DNA of 64,000 nt from Torymus aiolomorphi. Taxonomy: Eukaryota > Arthropoda > Insecta > Hymenoptera > Torymidae. The stretch covers positions 117,153,321 through 117,217,320 of the forward strand of contig CM070877.1 of NCBI GenBank assembly GCA_036365515.1. Direction: 5' to 3'. The notes beneath the pieces are model-generated. The model saw nothing but the letters and a program-made list of their open reading frames with translations, had not been told where the DNA came from and ran no database searches. Position 1 is the first letter of the stretch, and every line of letters starts with the position of its first letter. The position numbers were made by a program, and so were the translations under genes. This document shows positions 9,080 through 20,040 of the stretch, piece by piece.

Positions 9080-9235
9080 ATGGGAATGGTATATAACCGC
9101 AAAAGCTATATTAAGAACAAACCATGTCTCCAGAAGATCAGTCATCAACGAGCAGTGAAAGAGCTAACATCACAGAACATTCGCTTCCTGAGAAGCCTAG
9201 GCCTCCAAGTCAAAAGAAACGTTGGAAGAAAATAA
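9080..9235 (+). CDS. Small basic Polinton protein, 51 aa
   Basis: The ATG at 9080 is two bases after the minor capsid stop, and the frame ends at 9235, 27 bp before the major capsid ATG. It is rich in Lys and Arg and contains ELTSQNIRFLRSLGL. I recall a similar short protein at this position in other insect Polintons; the function is unknown, possibly DNA condensation or a cement protein. An overlapping 66-codon frame at 9124-9324 would run into the capsid gene and is less likely. Confidence 0.55.
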   Translation: MGMVYNRKSYIKNKPCLQKISHQRAVKELTSQNIRFLRSLGLQVKRNVGRK

Positions 9236-9262
9236 GTTGTCTGTTTTTCTGCTGTATCAAAG

Positions 9263-10471
9263 ATGGAAGATATATTGAACGTACAATCACCCGTGGAATT
9301 CGACGAATCTGTCGCTCATTATGAAGTGCATGCACATCAGCCTTACACTTCATCGGCTTTCAATAACAGTGATGAAATTCGTATCGCCATACAACATCAA
9401 GATCTCTGTCTACTACCTTCACGTAGTTCATTACATATTCATGGTCGATTAACTAAGGCAGATGATATAGCTGCTCTCAACACTAAGCTTGTAAACAACG
9501 CCCTCTGTCATCTTTTCGAAGAAATTTGATATGAAATTAATGCTGTAGAGATTGATAAATGTGAAAATGTGGGCTTGACAAGTCTAATGAAAGGTTTGGT
9601 GTCGTTCAATCCTACACAAAACTTGGAAAACGCAGGCTGGATTGATATTGGAGAAACTCAAAAAATCGTCAATAATGCTGGCTACTTTGACGTGTCCATA
9701 CCACTAAGTATGATTCTCGGCTTTGCGGAAGACTGTCGTAAAATCATAGTCAATTGCAAGCATGAGCTTGTTCTCACAAGATCAAAGAATGATGTAAATG
9801 CTATCGTGCAAACGCAAGCAGAAGAGTTTAAAATTAATCTAATTAAAATTGAATGGTTAATGCCATATGTGGTATTATCTGACAAGCATAAAATACGCCT
9901 CCTTCATTACCTACAGAAGGAAAAATCGATTGCTATGAGTTTTCGGAGTTGGGAGATATACGAGTATCCATTACTCCCAACAACATCGAAGCATGTTTGG
10001 ACTGTAAAGACATCGAATCAGCTGGAAAAACCTCGATTCGTCATTCTAGGCTTTCAGACTAATCGTAAAGGACAAAGTGGATCTAATGCTTGCCGCTTTG
10101 ACCATTGCAGTATAAATAATGTGAAACTATTTCTTAATTTACAATACTATCCTTATGGAAATCCCAATCTTAACATTGATCAAAATCAATTCGCTTTATT
10201 ATATGATATGTATGTAAGCTTTCAAAATGTGTATTATGGAAAAGAGGCAGAACCTATGGTCAAGAAAGGAGAGTATATACAGCATGCTCCTCTAATTGTC
10301 ATCGATTGTTCAAAACAGAATGAGTCGTTGAAGCAGGCTCCAGTTGACGTTCGTCTTGAATTCGAGGCTAAAGAAAATTTTCCAGCCCAGACATCAGCCT
10401 ATTCTCTGATTCTACATGATCGTATTATGGAATATAATCCCATAAGTGGGGATATTAAGAAATTAGTCTAA
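9263..10471 (+). pseudogene. Polinton major capsid protein (hexon-like double jelly roll), one in-frame stop
   Basis: A single frame of about 402 codons starts at the ATG at 9263 and stops at 10469-10471. The N-terminal part (SVAHYEVHAHQPYTSSAFNN) and the later NNAGYFDVSIPLSMILGFAED and RKIIVNCKHELVLTRS segments are characteristic of Polinton/adintovirus hexon-like capsid proteins, which build the icosahedral shell. A TGA at 9527-9529 interrupts the frame, and both sides are in the same register. It is the fifth gene of the rightward block and is followed by a promoter and one more gene. Confidence 0.85.
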
Positions 10472-10485
10472 GGAGGGGATGAAGG

Positions 10486-10521
10486 TATAAAAGACCCTGC
10501 AAAGCCATTTGAACAGTCAGT
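10486..10521 (+). promoter_or_regulatory. TATA box and initiator upstream of the last Polinton gene
   Basis: TATAAAAG lies at 10486-10493 and TCAGT, the arthropod initiator consensus, at 10517-10521. The spacing places transcription start about 31 bp downstream of the TATA box. The ATG follows at 10526, so the leader would be very short. The promoter sits in the 54-bp gap after the major capsid gene. Confidence 0.65.
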
Positions 10522-10525
10522 CAAC

Positions 10526-11248
10526 ATGGAGTATTTGGTGGATGTGCAAGGGTTCAAGCAACCCATCAATGAATTTGTTGTCAAAGAATTAACCATTGTT
10601 CCTCTGAGTGGAAACGTGAAACCAGTGGTGTTTACCTTCAAGCTACCCATACCGTGGTGTAGACTTCCAGCAAAGTATAAAAGTCAAAATTGTTGGTTGG
10701 AACGTAATTATCATGGTTTATCATGGAGCTCTGGCGAATTACCATATGAAGAACTCGAAAATGTATTACGCAACAGCCTACATGATGCAAGTGTTGTTTA
10801 CGTTAAAGGCCTGGAGAAAAAACAATGGATTGAACAATATAACCTCAACGCATATGATATGAGTGACATGCGCTATCCATCACTACAGAGACTCAAGTTT
10901 GATGTGTTGGAGCAGCTATGCCCGTATCATAGACTTGCTTATAAGGCAAATTGTGCACATAAGAATGTACTATTGCTCAGAAAATTTTATCATGATAATA
11001 AGCCATCGCTGGAGCGATCGCTCAAGGTATTTTTTCGCACTGAACATTTATCATTTATGGGTCCTACAGATATTGCTCAGTTGCCTAAGGCATTTCTTAC
11101 AACGTTCGGAGCAAATAGTCTCTAGCAGGCGTGGGATAAGCTGCCTGAAGATTTAGAAAGTGATGAAGAAATTTTAAAATGTCTACGTTGTCGAGAGCAC
11201 AATTATATGGAAACTGTAGTGCCACCTTTAAGAAGAGATTGTATTTAA
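10526..11248 (+). pseudogene. Conserved Polinton protein of unknown function, one late stop
   Basis: The frame is open for 199 codons to a TAG at 11123-11125 and continues in register for 40 more codons to a TAA at 11246-11248 (CLRCREH near the end). It begins MEYLVDVQGFKQPINEFVVK and contains VVYVKGLEKKQWIEQY and, later, a Cys/His-rich stretch (CPYHRLAYKANCAHKNVLLL). I recall related proteins in many insect genomes within mobile loci. The D-x-Q opening, the central VKG-x-E-K-x-x-W segment and the late His-rich helix loosely recall the spacing of DEDD exonuclease motifs, but key acids are not clear, so function is left open. It has its own TATA/initiator promoter. Confidence 0.65.
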
Positions 11249-11378
11249 TGTAATGCATTAGCATTACATATGAAATATGTATGCTAAATATGTATTATTA
11301 TATGTTATATATAAATATATATAAATATGTAGTATTATAAATATGTAATGCATTAGCATTACATATGAAATATGTATG
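11249..11378. repeat. Direct repeats of a TAATGCATTAGCATTA palindrome near the right TIR
   Basis: A ~35-bp unit containing TAATGCATTAGCATTA followed by CATATGAAATATGTATG occurs at 11249-11283 and 11343-11378, with AT-rich DNA between. It lies between the last gene and the right TIR. A terminator, replication or regulatory role is possible but not shown. Confidence 0.6.
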
Positions 11379-11618
11379 TATAAAAAAAGAATATGAAAAA
11401 CTTCCTTGTAAAAAATTATGTTTAATAAAGGGCTGCAGTTTAATGAAATAAATTGAAATAAATGTAAAATTATTACGCAATACATGTAAAAATTGTGGTT
11501 AATAAACATTTCTTATACTGAATATTACTGTTTTCATTTTTCTTTCCTCATATCTCATACGTAAATTAAAGTATTAAATAGCTTATAAGAAATTGTATGC
11601 GAAATCTCAGCAATAAAC

Positions 11619-12301
11619 TCATGCTAAAATCAATTTCATTCTATATCTCGTAAACGGCTCAAGATATCGAAAAAATAATGAAATTTTTGGTTCCTCATGA
11701 GACGTGATTGACATTGTCATTGACATTGTCAAATAAAATTTTTATTAACAAATTAATAATCCTAAATTTTATAAGACAAAACGAAAGAGAGTGGATAAGG
11801 AGAGCGCAATTGAAATACTCTCGAGTTCCAAGAATCACGCGGTGCGAATATCGAAACAAAGAGGAGGTGCAACAGATAACGCATGTACGTGGGCATCAAT
11901 ACACGTTCGCTAGAAGTTAGTGTGTATCAAGGTGATGATACATTCTTTTACACACACACACACACCATATGGTGTAATATTTTGCAATATTTAACAGGAT
12001 GGCGTAATGTTTAATGATGTCATTGCAAATCGGGGATGGGGGATGGGGGATGGGGAGTAGATAACGCATTGCATATACATGGGCATCAATATATGTTCGT
12101 TAGAAGTTAGTGTGTACATACACATACACACACATAGGTGTAATATTTTGCAATATTTAATACGGTGGCGTAATATTTAATGACCTCATCGCAAATCGGG
12201 TATGGCGTGGGAGGGATGGGGAGTAGATAACGAATTGCATATACGTGGGCATCAATATACGTTCATTAGAAGTTAATGTGTATCAAGATGATGATACATT
12301 C

Positions 12302-12343
<42 letters not shown>

Positions 12344-12627
12344 ACACACATATATATAGTGCTCATGTATATCTTACACGAGAGAACGAGATAATGTGAA
12401 TCACACGAGGGTGTCGCGGGTAGGGAGTACGTGCAGTAGTATCTAGGGAAAACTATAGATATACTATCCCAACAAGACCGTCTTAAATTACAGAGATCAG
12501 TGTGCGCAGATATTTGAATCCAACGCGGGAAAGTACGCGCATGCGCAGTGGTGTCTAGGGGAAATACTATATATAGATATACTGCCCATGTATAAGACTG
12601 GGGCAGAACTCTCCTAGCTTACCTACT
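11619..12627 (-). repeat. Right terminal inverted repeat of the Polinton
   Basis: It is the inverted partner of 2076-3138, with the same internal block repeats and (CA)n tracts. It ends GCTTACCTACT. Confidence 0.93.
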
Positions 12628-12633
12628 ATCAAC
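12628..12633. repeat. Polinton target-site duplication, right (ATCAAC)
   Basis: It is an exact copy of 2070-2075. PLE coding sequence on the minus strand (ending SFLSNKPLL) runs directly up to this site. Confidence 0.85.
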
Positions 12634-13625
12634 AAAGGCTTATTAGACAAAAAACTCGCCAGTCTATAAGTCGGAAAATTTATCGATGATATTAATATTC
12701 TATATGTCAACTGTTCTTTGTGAATCTTAGGAAGCCCATAACATTTAGCTACAGTGCCATTTTCACATTTTAAATATTTAAACATACTATCCTTAATATA
12801 AGCTTTTGTTTTCCAATGCATCAATAATTCTTTCAATTTATCTTGTAGTTTATTGATATGTGGATTCCTAATTTTCACGTAAGTGGTATCATCATCCAAC
12901 ATAAGTTGAATTTTATTTATATAATTCCTTTTATCTGAACTACCTTTACATTTCCTTTATCTGATTTTTGGAAGATCATATTCGGATTCTCTCTCAAGAA
13001 TTTCTTCGTTATTTTTAATTCATGCAACAAATTACTGTTCAGATAATTATCAAATCTATTTTCTCTTTTAAAATTATTAATAACTTTAACTAAAGAACTC
13101 CTACATTCTTTTTTAAACTCTAGATTAAAACTACTAATACTACTTTCTACCTCAGCGATGATATTCTTGATCGGAAGAGCTTTACTTGAATATGATATTC
13201 CAAATTTAGCACCCTTTGACATGATATTTACCACTTCTTCTGGTATTACTTTATCCGTTAGATTTCTAAACCAATCTTTATTAACACTGTTAGTTTGATT
13301 GACCTGAGAGTGTTTTTTATGTTTAAAATATTCAAATTTTCTTTTTAATTTACTCCTATGATTATATTTTACTTTTTCTAAGTGCCTCTTTTGACCACAA
13401 AAAAAATTCTTGCAAATTATTCTGTTCTACTTTATTATATAAACATCTTTCAAGCTCTATTAATAAATATTTATTCAAACGATTAATTTCAAAATTCAAA
13501 TCTCTAATTTCTAAATTAAGTAATTTATTCTTGAAAAAGAAAATATTTTTCCGTAGATCATAAGAAACTCTTTTGTTGTAATCCCGATAAAAACTAATAT
13601 TTGTGTTATTGAATCTAATAGTCAA
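12634..13625 (-). pseudogene. Penelope-like retroelement: N-terminal region and start of RT
   Basis: Three minus-strand frames (13625-13362, 13234-12917, 12902-12634) together give the PLE N-terminal region: FQKSDKGN, then DDTTYVKI, then KCYGLPKIHKE and YRLASFLSN, the conserved entry into the RT domain. Frameshifts near 13.3 kb and 12.92 kb break it. It stops at the Polinton junction. The orientation matches the RT/GIY-YIG half at 461-1420, so the two may be halves of one PLE copy, although the central palm motifs are missing between them. Confidence 0.75.
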
Positions 13626-14259
13626 AATAAAATAATTATTTTTTTTAATCCTTTAGTAGTAATGAATGGAAATACATTTAACATGTCTAGAATTCAGCAT
13701 ATTCAAGAATGTTATTTGTAATCAAATATATTATATTCTTGTAGTCCCTAAGATTTGAAAAGACAATGTATTTTAACATCTCGCCGTGGTCAAAATTACT
13801 TTTATAGTATAACAGAAGGGTGTTTCGGAGATTAAGACTTATATGTTCAAGAATAAAAACTTTTCTTGATTAAAATTCAATACTTTGCCTTTCATTTCAA
13901 ACCTGCTTCATAAAAAAATATTCATATAAATAAAGATGAAATGAATGAATATCTAGTTTTTGTCAGTAACTGGATAGCAGGCAATAAATTATCACTAAAT
14001 ATCTCAAAGACCGTATACATGACTTTTGGTAACTATAGAGACAGAGTTCCGAATCGCCTATATATACAAATAAATAACACATACATAACCAGAGAAGAAA
14101 GCTATAAATACCTGGGGATTATCTTTGATTACAACATGAAATGGGATGAACATATCGAAAATACAATAAACAAAACCAGATATCTCCTGTTTACGTTCTC
14201 TAAATTCGCTAAGACCATGCAAATAAAAACCTTAAAACTATATACGCCTTCTTCCATAG

Positions 14260-15299
14260 TCTCTCTTAAAAGAATGATGACGGGAATGTGAAGCCGAAAT
14301 AAAACCTTTGCGATTGGTCAAGTCCATTTAAATGGAACCCGTGATTGGTCTGCAGTGACGTTAGCTATTAGCTTAAGGTCTTAACTGATTCGTCCAAATA
14401 AAACCCATATAATTTGAAATTATAAAATATTTAAACTAAAGATATAAGTTATAAATTGTATTAATGACTTAAAGTTTAACATTGTATAACAAAAAAGTAT
14501 TATTATTTTGTCTGTAGTTAATAATGAAGGACTATGAAAACTGTTTTGAATACGGTTAAATTTCTAACCTCGAAATTTTTGTATTTTAGGAATAAACTAA
14601 AATAAATATAAATACAATCCAAGTTTTAATAGAAAATATTGGATAAATTTGTGTATATTAAAAAATAAAATGAATTTTAACCTTTAGGCTGCGGCGAAAT
14701 TTTAGTACAAATTGACCTCTCAGAATATGTAAAATGTTTACATAATATCACTGGATATCTCAGATAGAGTCGCTGACCTGACTGCTGGTCCATATATCGA
14801 CCAGCCCCGCAGGCAACGTAAAGTACAATGTAAAAAAATTTGTCTCTTTTGTTATGAAGATTTGAGAGGGTATTTCTATGTAATTTCACGCGTTGAATAT
14901 GAAAAAAATAGTAACAAAATTCTCGCAGACACCCTTGACCTTGAAAATCACCATTTGAAGGTCAAATTTCATTCCTACTATAAGTCAAGTTTTTAGACGG
15001 TTTTCGTACGTTGTTTGATGTGCTGAATACGTAAAAAATAATAAAAAAATTCCTGTTGATAATCCTGACCTTGAAAATCAGTATTTCAAGGTCAAGAATG
15101 TTTTGAGAAATTTTAAAACTATTTGTTATGTATTCAGAACATCAAATTTGATCTAAAAACTTCAAATATTCTTTGTCTCTAGAGTGGTCCATATATCGAC
15201 CACCCCCGCAGCTAAAAGGTTAAATTCATAATATTACAATAATAATTGTATAAGACAAAGGGAAGAGAAGACCGCGCATAGCGCGCTTGAACTGGCTAG
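14260..15299 (+). mobile_element. Helitron-like element inserted in the non-LTR RT
   Basis: It starts TCTCTCTTAAAAG and ends with a GC hairpin (GCGCATAGCGC, about 15274-15284), then a short spacer and CTAG (15296-15299), followed by T. There is no terminal inverted repeat and no target duplication. Joining the bases on either side restores the interrupted reading frame exactly (FHS to ILNYG), which fixes both ends. These are Helitron hallmarks (5' TC, 3' hairpin plus CTAG, before a T). It has no helicase and is non-autonomous. Confidence 0.8.
14681..15219. mobile_element. TTAA-flanked piggyBac-like MITE inside the Helitron
   Basis: TTAA at 14677-14680 and 15220-15223 flank ends CCTTTAGGCTGCGG and CCGCAGCTAAAAGG, which are imperfect inverted repeats. 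TTAA duplication and a CCY-type end suggest a piggyBac-related non-autonomous element. The 539-bp interior has no convincing gene. Confidence 0.65.
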
Positions 15300-16100
15300 T
15301 ATTTTAAATTATGGAATAACTGCTTGCGGAGGTGCATACGGCAACACATTAGGCCTACTTCAAAACTTACAAAATAGACTATTAAAAATTGTATATAAAA
15401 TACTACTGTCACTGAAAATCTGCCTTTAAATTTAAATGAAATGTTTACTTTCGAGTCACTGTACCATCACCTTACCAAGAACTATAAAAGCATAAATTTT
15501 GTAAGTCAAGAAGTAAGACAAGGAACAAAAGTATATACAATTGCCAAAAATCACTAATACCATAAGCAAAAAGGACAGCCACTTCGGAGCCATAAAACTA
15601 TTCAATGCTTTACCCAACAACTTAAAAACACTAGACTGTAATAGAATAACAATTAAAAGAAAATTAGAAGCATGGATTATATCCAATATTTACTAAGACT
15701 TCTAAAAAAAAAATAAAAATCAAGATTATGTTGTATATTAATAAAGTATTGCTTAAATTTTTGCTTAATTTTATTCAATGTGTATCAACTATTAATAACT
15801 GTTAATAACTGTTAATAACTATTTATTAACTGTTAATTTTATGATCTGTTTCAAATTATCAAATTTTATTATACTGCTTGGGTCTGTAAGAATTGCGTAT
15901 TACATACCTTAAGCAACACCTTAAATTTGTCACACATGAAATGATCAGCACACCACTATTATAGAAATCTGTAATTTAATATGTATGTATGTGTATGCTG
16001 TATGTATGTGAAGCGTGTAATGTGTGTGTTATGTTAGTTATAAGTCTTTTCTGTACCAGCTTTGTTAACAAAGTTTGATAACGGGGTGGCATAGTCCTAC

Positions 16101-16440
16101 CATTACCGATCGAGCAATTGACACAGTTTCAAGCTTATTAAAAAAAATACGTAAAATCACAAAAAATCAAGAGAACACTTCGCTGCGTTTTTTAACGTTC
16201 TATCACCCAGTAAAAGTTTGGAGTCGAAATATCAAGTAGTTTTTGCAAAAACTTTGAACGAAACCGAATTTTGTTTTGTTCAAAGTTTTTGCAAAAACCA
16301 CTTAATATTTCGACTTCAAACTTTTACTAGGGGATAGAACGTTCAAAACCACAGCGAAGTGTTCTCTTGATTTTTTGTAATTTTACGTATTTTATTTTTA
16401 ATAAGCTTGAAACTGTGCCAATTGCTCAGTTGGTAATGAT
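16101..16440. repeat. Foldback with ~150-bp arms
   Basis: The left arm (starting CATTACCGATCGAGCAATTG) and the right arm (ending CAATTGCTCAGTTGGTAATG) are close inverted copies around a centre near 16270. The transcript would form a long hairpin. Confidence 0.85.
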
Positions 16441-17740
16441 ACGGCTATGGAACCCCCATAACTTGGTTACCTCTGTCGGATTACAAATGTAATTTTTTTC
16501 TGGTCAATAAATAAATAAAATAAATAAATAAAACATTTTATTTCATAATTTTACGCCTCTGCTATTCGTCCTTCAGATTTCTGTATTGAAGATATATCTA
16601 TATATTAGTAGAGATATAGTTTCTTTAGTCAAAGGTAAAAGCCGCTGCCAATTCATTGGCCCGTGGCTTCCTCAAACTTAATTTGCTTATTCCTTTAATA
16701 AATTTTTAATAACAAAATTTATAATTTTTGCAACAATTTATGACATAATTATAATTAAATTCATTTATGAAGATTAAAAAGTATTAATTTTTAAATTATG
16801 TATAAAATATGAATAAAATAATAGGTATGATTTTTTTTTAAATTATGTGTGAAAGATAAATAAAATAATTGATTGTAATATTATCGTCAAAATCTTTTAA
16901 AATTCCTAAATAACCTTTACTTCAAATTATATTTTCTTTGTGAAATTTCACACATAGGGTACTTGTCTCTAGTAGTATGCCTGTCCGTATTTGTGTGCTA
17001 TTTCTGGAATTTCCGATGTAAGAAAATGGTTCTAACCTTAAAAATAGTAAATGGCTATTACAAAACAATTAAAGCAGGTATACAACACACGCGCATCAGC
17101 GCATAGCGCATACCGCATGTCATTTCCATTTTCTAGTATACATAAATGCGTTCCCGAGTAATTACGATTTTAAAAGAGGGCTAAAATAGTTTTAACCTCA
17201 AATATCTCTGAAATTCATAAACGAATTCTTTTACCCTAAGAACTTTTCTAATAAATAATATACAAACTCTACATCTCCACCAAATTTCAAAGAAATTAAA
17301 ACAATTTTAATGTAGTTATATTGTGCGACAACAAAGACAGTCATTTTCAAAAAGACTAAAATTTAAAATCTCAAACATCTCAAAAAATAACCATATAATC
17401 TGGATGAAATTTTACACAGGTATTGCCTATATTGCATATAAAATAGCCTATAAATTTCAAGCTGATACATGAAGTCGTCATTGAAAAATTACGATTTTGA
17501 AAAAAACCGTAAAAGAATTTTAACCTTAAATATCTCTAAAAATCATGAGACAATTCTTTTACCTAAAGGACTTATACGATAATATATAGACTCTACTTCT
17601 CCACAAAACTTCAACATGATTAAACCAATATTTGTTTTCTCTAGTTATCATGCGACAAAGAAAATAACTTTGTAAAATACGAAAATTTTCAAAATCAAAT
17701 ATCTCAAAAAGTAATCGTACGATATTGATGACAATTCGCA

Positions 17741-18459
17741 CACGGAGAGAAATTTTGTAGTGAAAATTACAAATATTCGAGACAAAATTACCAGTTTCTA
17801 TGGTAATGGATGGATAGACTGACAATTTCAAACTTTTTACCAAAGTGCCTTGGTAACATTTTTTTTAGTTAATTTAAATTAAAAAAATTAACTTTTTGTA
17901 TCCATATTGATGGATATATAGTATTTTAATATAGAAATAGAAACAGAAACAAGTATGAAAAAACATTAAACTGAAAAAAAATTTTTACGGAAGCGGGATT
18001 CGATCCGACGATCTTTGGGTTGAGAGTCCGACGTTCTACCGACTGCGCCACGGAAGCTGTTACCAACAGTCATTTGAATCGCCGTTATTACTTACTGAAA
18101 ATATGTGTATTGTTTTCATTTTAACGTCACACACGCCTCTAGTATCAATCTTCTGAAACACAATAATGCGCAGTGCGCATGCGCGAGTACACAAACACCA
18201 GGTTATTTGGTAAAATTTATCAGTTTTCTTAGTAAAAATTCTTAGGTTACCTTGTAAAAATGACTAGATCTCAATTTTTACCAGTGTGTCTGGTAATTTT
18301 TATTCAGATAATTTGGTATTTTTTTTAAGTGGTTATGGTAGTTTTTCCTGGGAAACTTATAAATTGTATTAGAAACCTGGGAATAACACGGCTTTTGACA
18401 GTCTGTCCATGCGCTACCAAGGCACCTTGGTAATTTTTACTCTAAAATTTCTCTCCGTG
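17741..18459 (-). mobile_element. 719-bp inverted-repeat element carrying a tRNA-like module (copy 1)
   Basis: The element starts CACGGAGAGAAATTTT and ends in the complement. It is the reverse complement of the copy at 27937-28655, with the same length. A tRNA-like segment lies near its middle (about 17987-18057, minus strand). No duplication longer than 4 bp (GCAC) is clear at this copy. Confidence 0.85.
17987..18057 (-). other. tRNA-like Pol III promoter module
   Basis: The minus strand contains TGGCGCAGTCGG, an exact fit to the A-box pattern TRGCNNAGYNGG. About 40 nt later comes GGATCGAATCC, one mismatch from the B-box GGTTCGANTCC. The anticodon loop position would read CTC. Acceptor and anticodon stems do not pair well, so it is tRNA-derived, not a working tRNA gene. 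Confidence 0.75.
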
Positions 18460-19139
18460 CACACATATTGTCTATATCACATACAATATTGTCTATAAAT
18501 TTGGATCTGATACATGGAGCCGTTCTCGAGAAATTACGATTTGAAAAAAAGGTTAAAAAAATTTTAACCTCAAATATTTCTGAAAGTTCTGGTCTAATCA
18601 TTTTGCCCAAAGAATTCGACCGAGAGCTATCAAAAATCTACCTCTATAAGGAATTTCAAAGCGATTAAAGCAATTTTACTCCCGTAATCGTTGGACATAC
18701 AAAACTCGTTTTTTTCACATTTCAATTTTTTTCTCAAAAACTAGTCGACAAAATGAATTAAAATTCTTACAGATTACAGCTATTTATATTCTGCATTATC
18801 ATTATTTTTCTCAAGAAAATTAACCGTTTAATTTAGGAGTTATAAGCTTTAAAAAAAAAAAATACGTTTTTGTTAATAACAAAAGAACTGTGATAGCTAG
18901 AGAAATTTTTTTTAGAAAATATAGATATTTTAATGTTCTTTTGAATGCTATCCATTCGATTCAAATATCTCGATCTTATTATTAAAAAAAGCAAAAATCA
19001 ATTTTGAGAAAATTGAAAATTCGAAATAAAACAAAAACGCATCGGCGAATCAAAAAACGAATTTTTGACCCGCCATCACACAAAAAAAAAATGAGACCTG
19101 CCCGGTCAAAATCGATCGAGTAGAAGCTGAGATCCAGAC

Positions 19140-19158
19140 GTGCACGCACACACACACC

Positions 19159-19210
<52 letters not shown>
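19140..19210. repeat. (CA)n microsatellite
   Basis: This is an almost pure CA run with a few interruptions at its left end. Confidence 0.95.
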
Positions 19211-19211
<1 letters not shown>

Positions 19212-19336
19212 CCATACAGACATTTTTCAAAAGTCATGTATTTTGATTCCTAACACCTCGAAAAACAATTATAACATGTTTTTACAATAACTCAAAAAAT
19301 TACTATCACAAAGCTTCCTCTAGAAGGAAGCAAAAA

Positions 19337-20040
19337 CAAAACAAATATTGAAATATTACTACTCTGAAACAATGTACTCTAATCTGACGGACGTTTAACA
19401 AGAGCCATAATTTTATGATTATCAAATAAATTATACCCAGATACCCTTTTTGACACGAGTGCGGAAGTAGATTATTTACCTCATGTGACGTTTTTCGTTC
19501 GAGCGAAGCGAGTAATTAAAAAAAAAATTAAATTTGTCTATCTTTAAGAAAAACTCATACATATTAATGGTAAATAATTATAAACTCAGATAAAATATTA
19601 TTCAAACATAAAAAGAAATATTTTTTTATTAATCAATAAAAGATTAATAATATCATTTTATTTTTATCAACTACAAGAAAATATAGAAAATTTATAGAAA
19701 CTAATATGTTTTGATAAAAAATAATACGTATTGCTAAAAAATGCAAAAATTTAATAAAAATTGAAAAAAGTGGTAAAAATTGATAAAATGTCCAAATTCC
19801 TACAAAGATTATGACTTTTTATCGTTTATTATCACTTTTTTTCATTTTTTTACAGTTTGTACGCCTTTTTATTACTTTCTTTCATTTTTTAACACTTCTT
19901 AATACTTTTTATCATTTTTTATTAAGTAATATAATTTTTTTTTTCACAAAACATTTCCAGCAGGGATGACTGTAAAAATTTTGAAAAACTTGAAAAAAAA
20001 ATTAAAATACGGTGAAATTGGACATATAGGAATCTGTAAT
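19337..20040. other. AT-rich DNA without a gene
   Basis: Poly-T and poly-A rich sequence. A GAGCGAAGCGAG palindromic word sits near 19500, as in other hairpin modules of the window. I see no gene. Confidence 0.6.

Larger units (their letters stand above)
2076..12627. mobile_element. Maverick/Polinton (adintovirus-like) element, 10.55 kb, lacking PolB
   Basis: The element is bounded by ~1-kb inverted repeats starting AGTAGGTAAGC and ending in the complement, with the ATCAAC duplication. It contains an integrase with chromodomain, packaging ATPase, adenain-like protease, minor and major capsid proteins, a PLA2/pX-like virion protein and several unknowns, in two divergent gene blocks that meet near 7.07-7.18 kb. 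I looked for family B DNA polymerase motifs in all listed reading frames and saw none. At 10.55 kb it is short for Polintons (usually 15-20 kb). Several genes carry stops or a frameshift and one holds a MITE, so this is a decayed genomic copy. Either the lineage replicates with help from another element, or the polymerase gene was deleted. Confidence 0.93.
13900..16536 (+). mobile_element. 5'-truncated non-LTR retrotransposon
   Basis: The RT C-terminal part is coded at 13941-14259 (LSLNISKTVYMTFG, then YKYLGIIFDYNMKWDEH). It resumes at 15300 (LNYGITACGGAYGNTLGLLQ) after a 1040-bp insertion, then decays through frameshifts to about 15690 (IKLFNALPNNL). A long 3' untranslated stretch ends in AATAAATAAAT-type repeats near 16536. 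Family rank (jockey, CR1 or RTE type) is not assigned. A foldback (16101-16440) has inserted in its 3' part. Confidence 0.75.
16620..19336 (-). repeat. Dispersed repeat family with GGAAGC ends (copy 1, with nested element)
   Basis: One end holds a GCCAATGAATTGGC hairpin followed by GTTTGAGGAAGC-type sequence (16636-16680, minus strand). The other holds GCTTCCTCTAGAAGGAAGC at about 19315. Inside are degenerate ~330-bp units with CTCAAATATCTC and GAATTCTTTTAC-type words at about 17200, 17530 and 18570, and a (CA)n tract at 19140-19210. The family recurs on the plus strand at 29.86-32.76 kb and, shorter, at 36.04-37.03 kb. No coding sequence is evident. Confidence 0.6.

Noticed and set aside
9124..9324. 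66-codon ORF between minor and major capsid genes
   Set aside because: It overlaps the major capsid start and competes with the better-placed 51-codon frame starting 2 bp after the minor capsid stop.
2076..12627. Adenovirus or free viral genome as source of the capsid genes
   Set aside because: TIRs, target duplication, integrase with chromodomain, nested MITE and flanking retroelement show an integrated Polinton-type element in a host chromosome.
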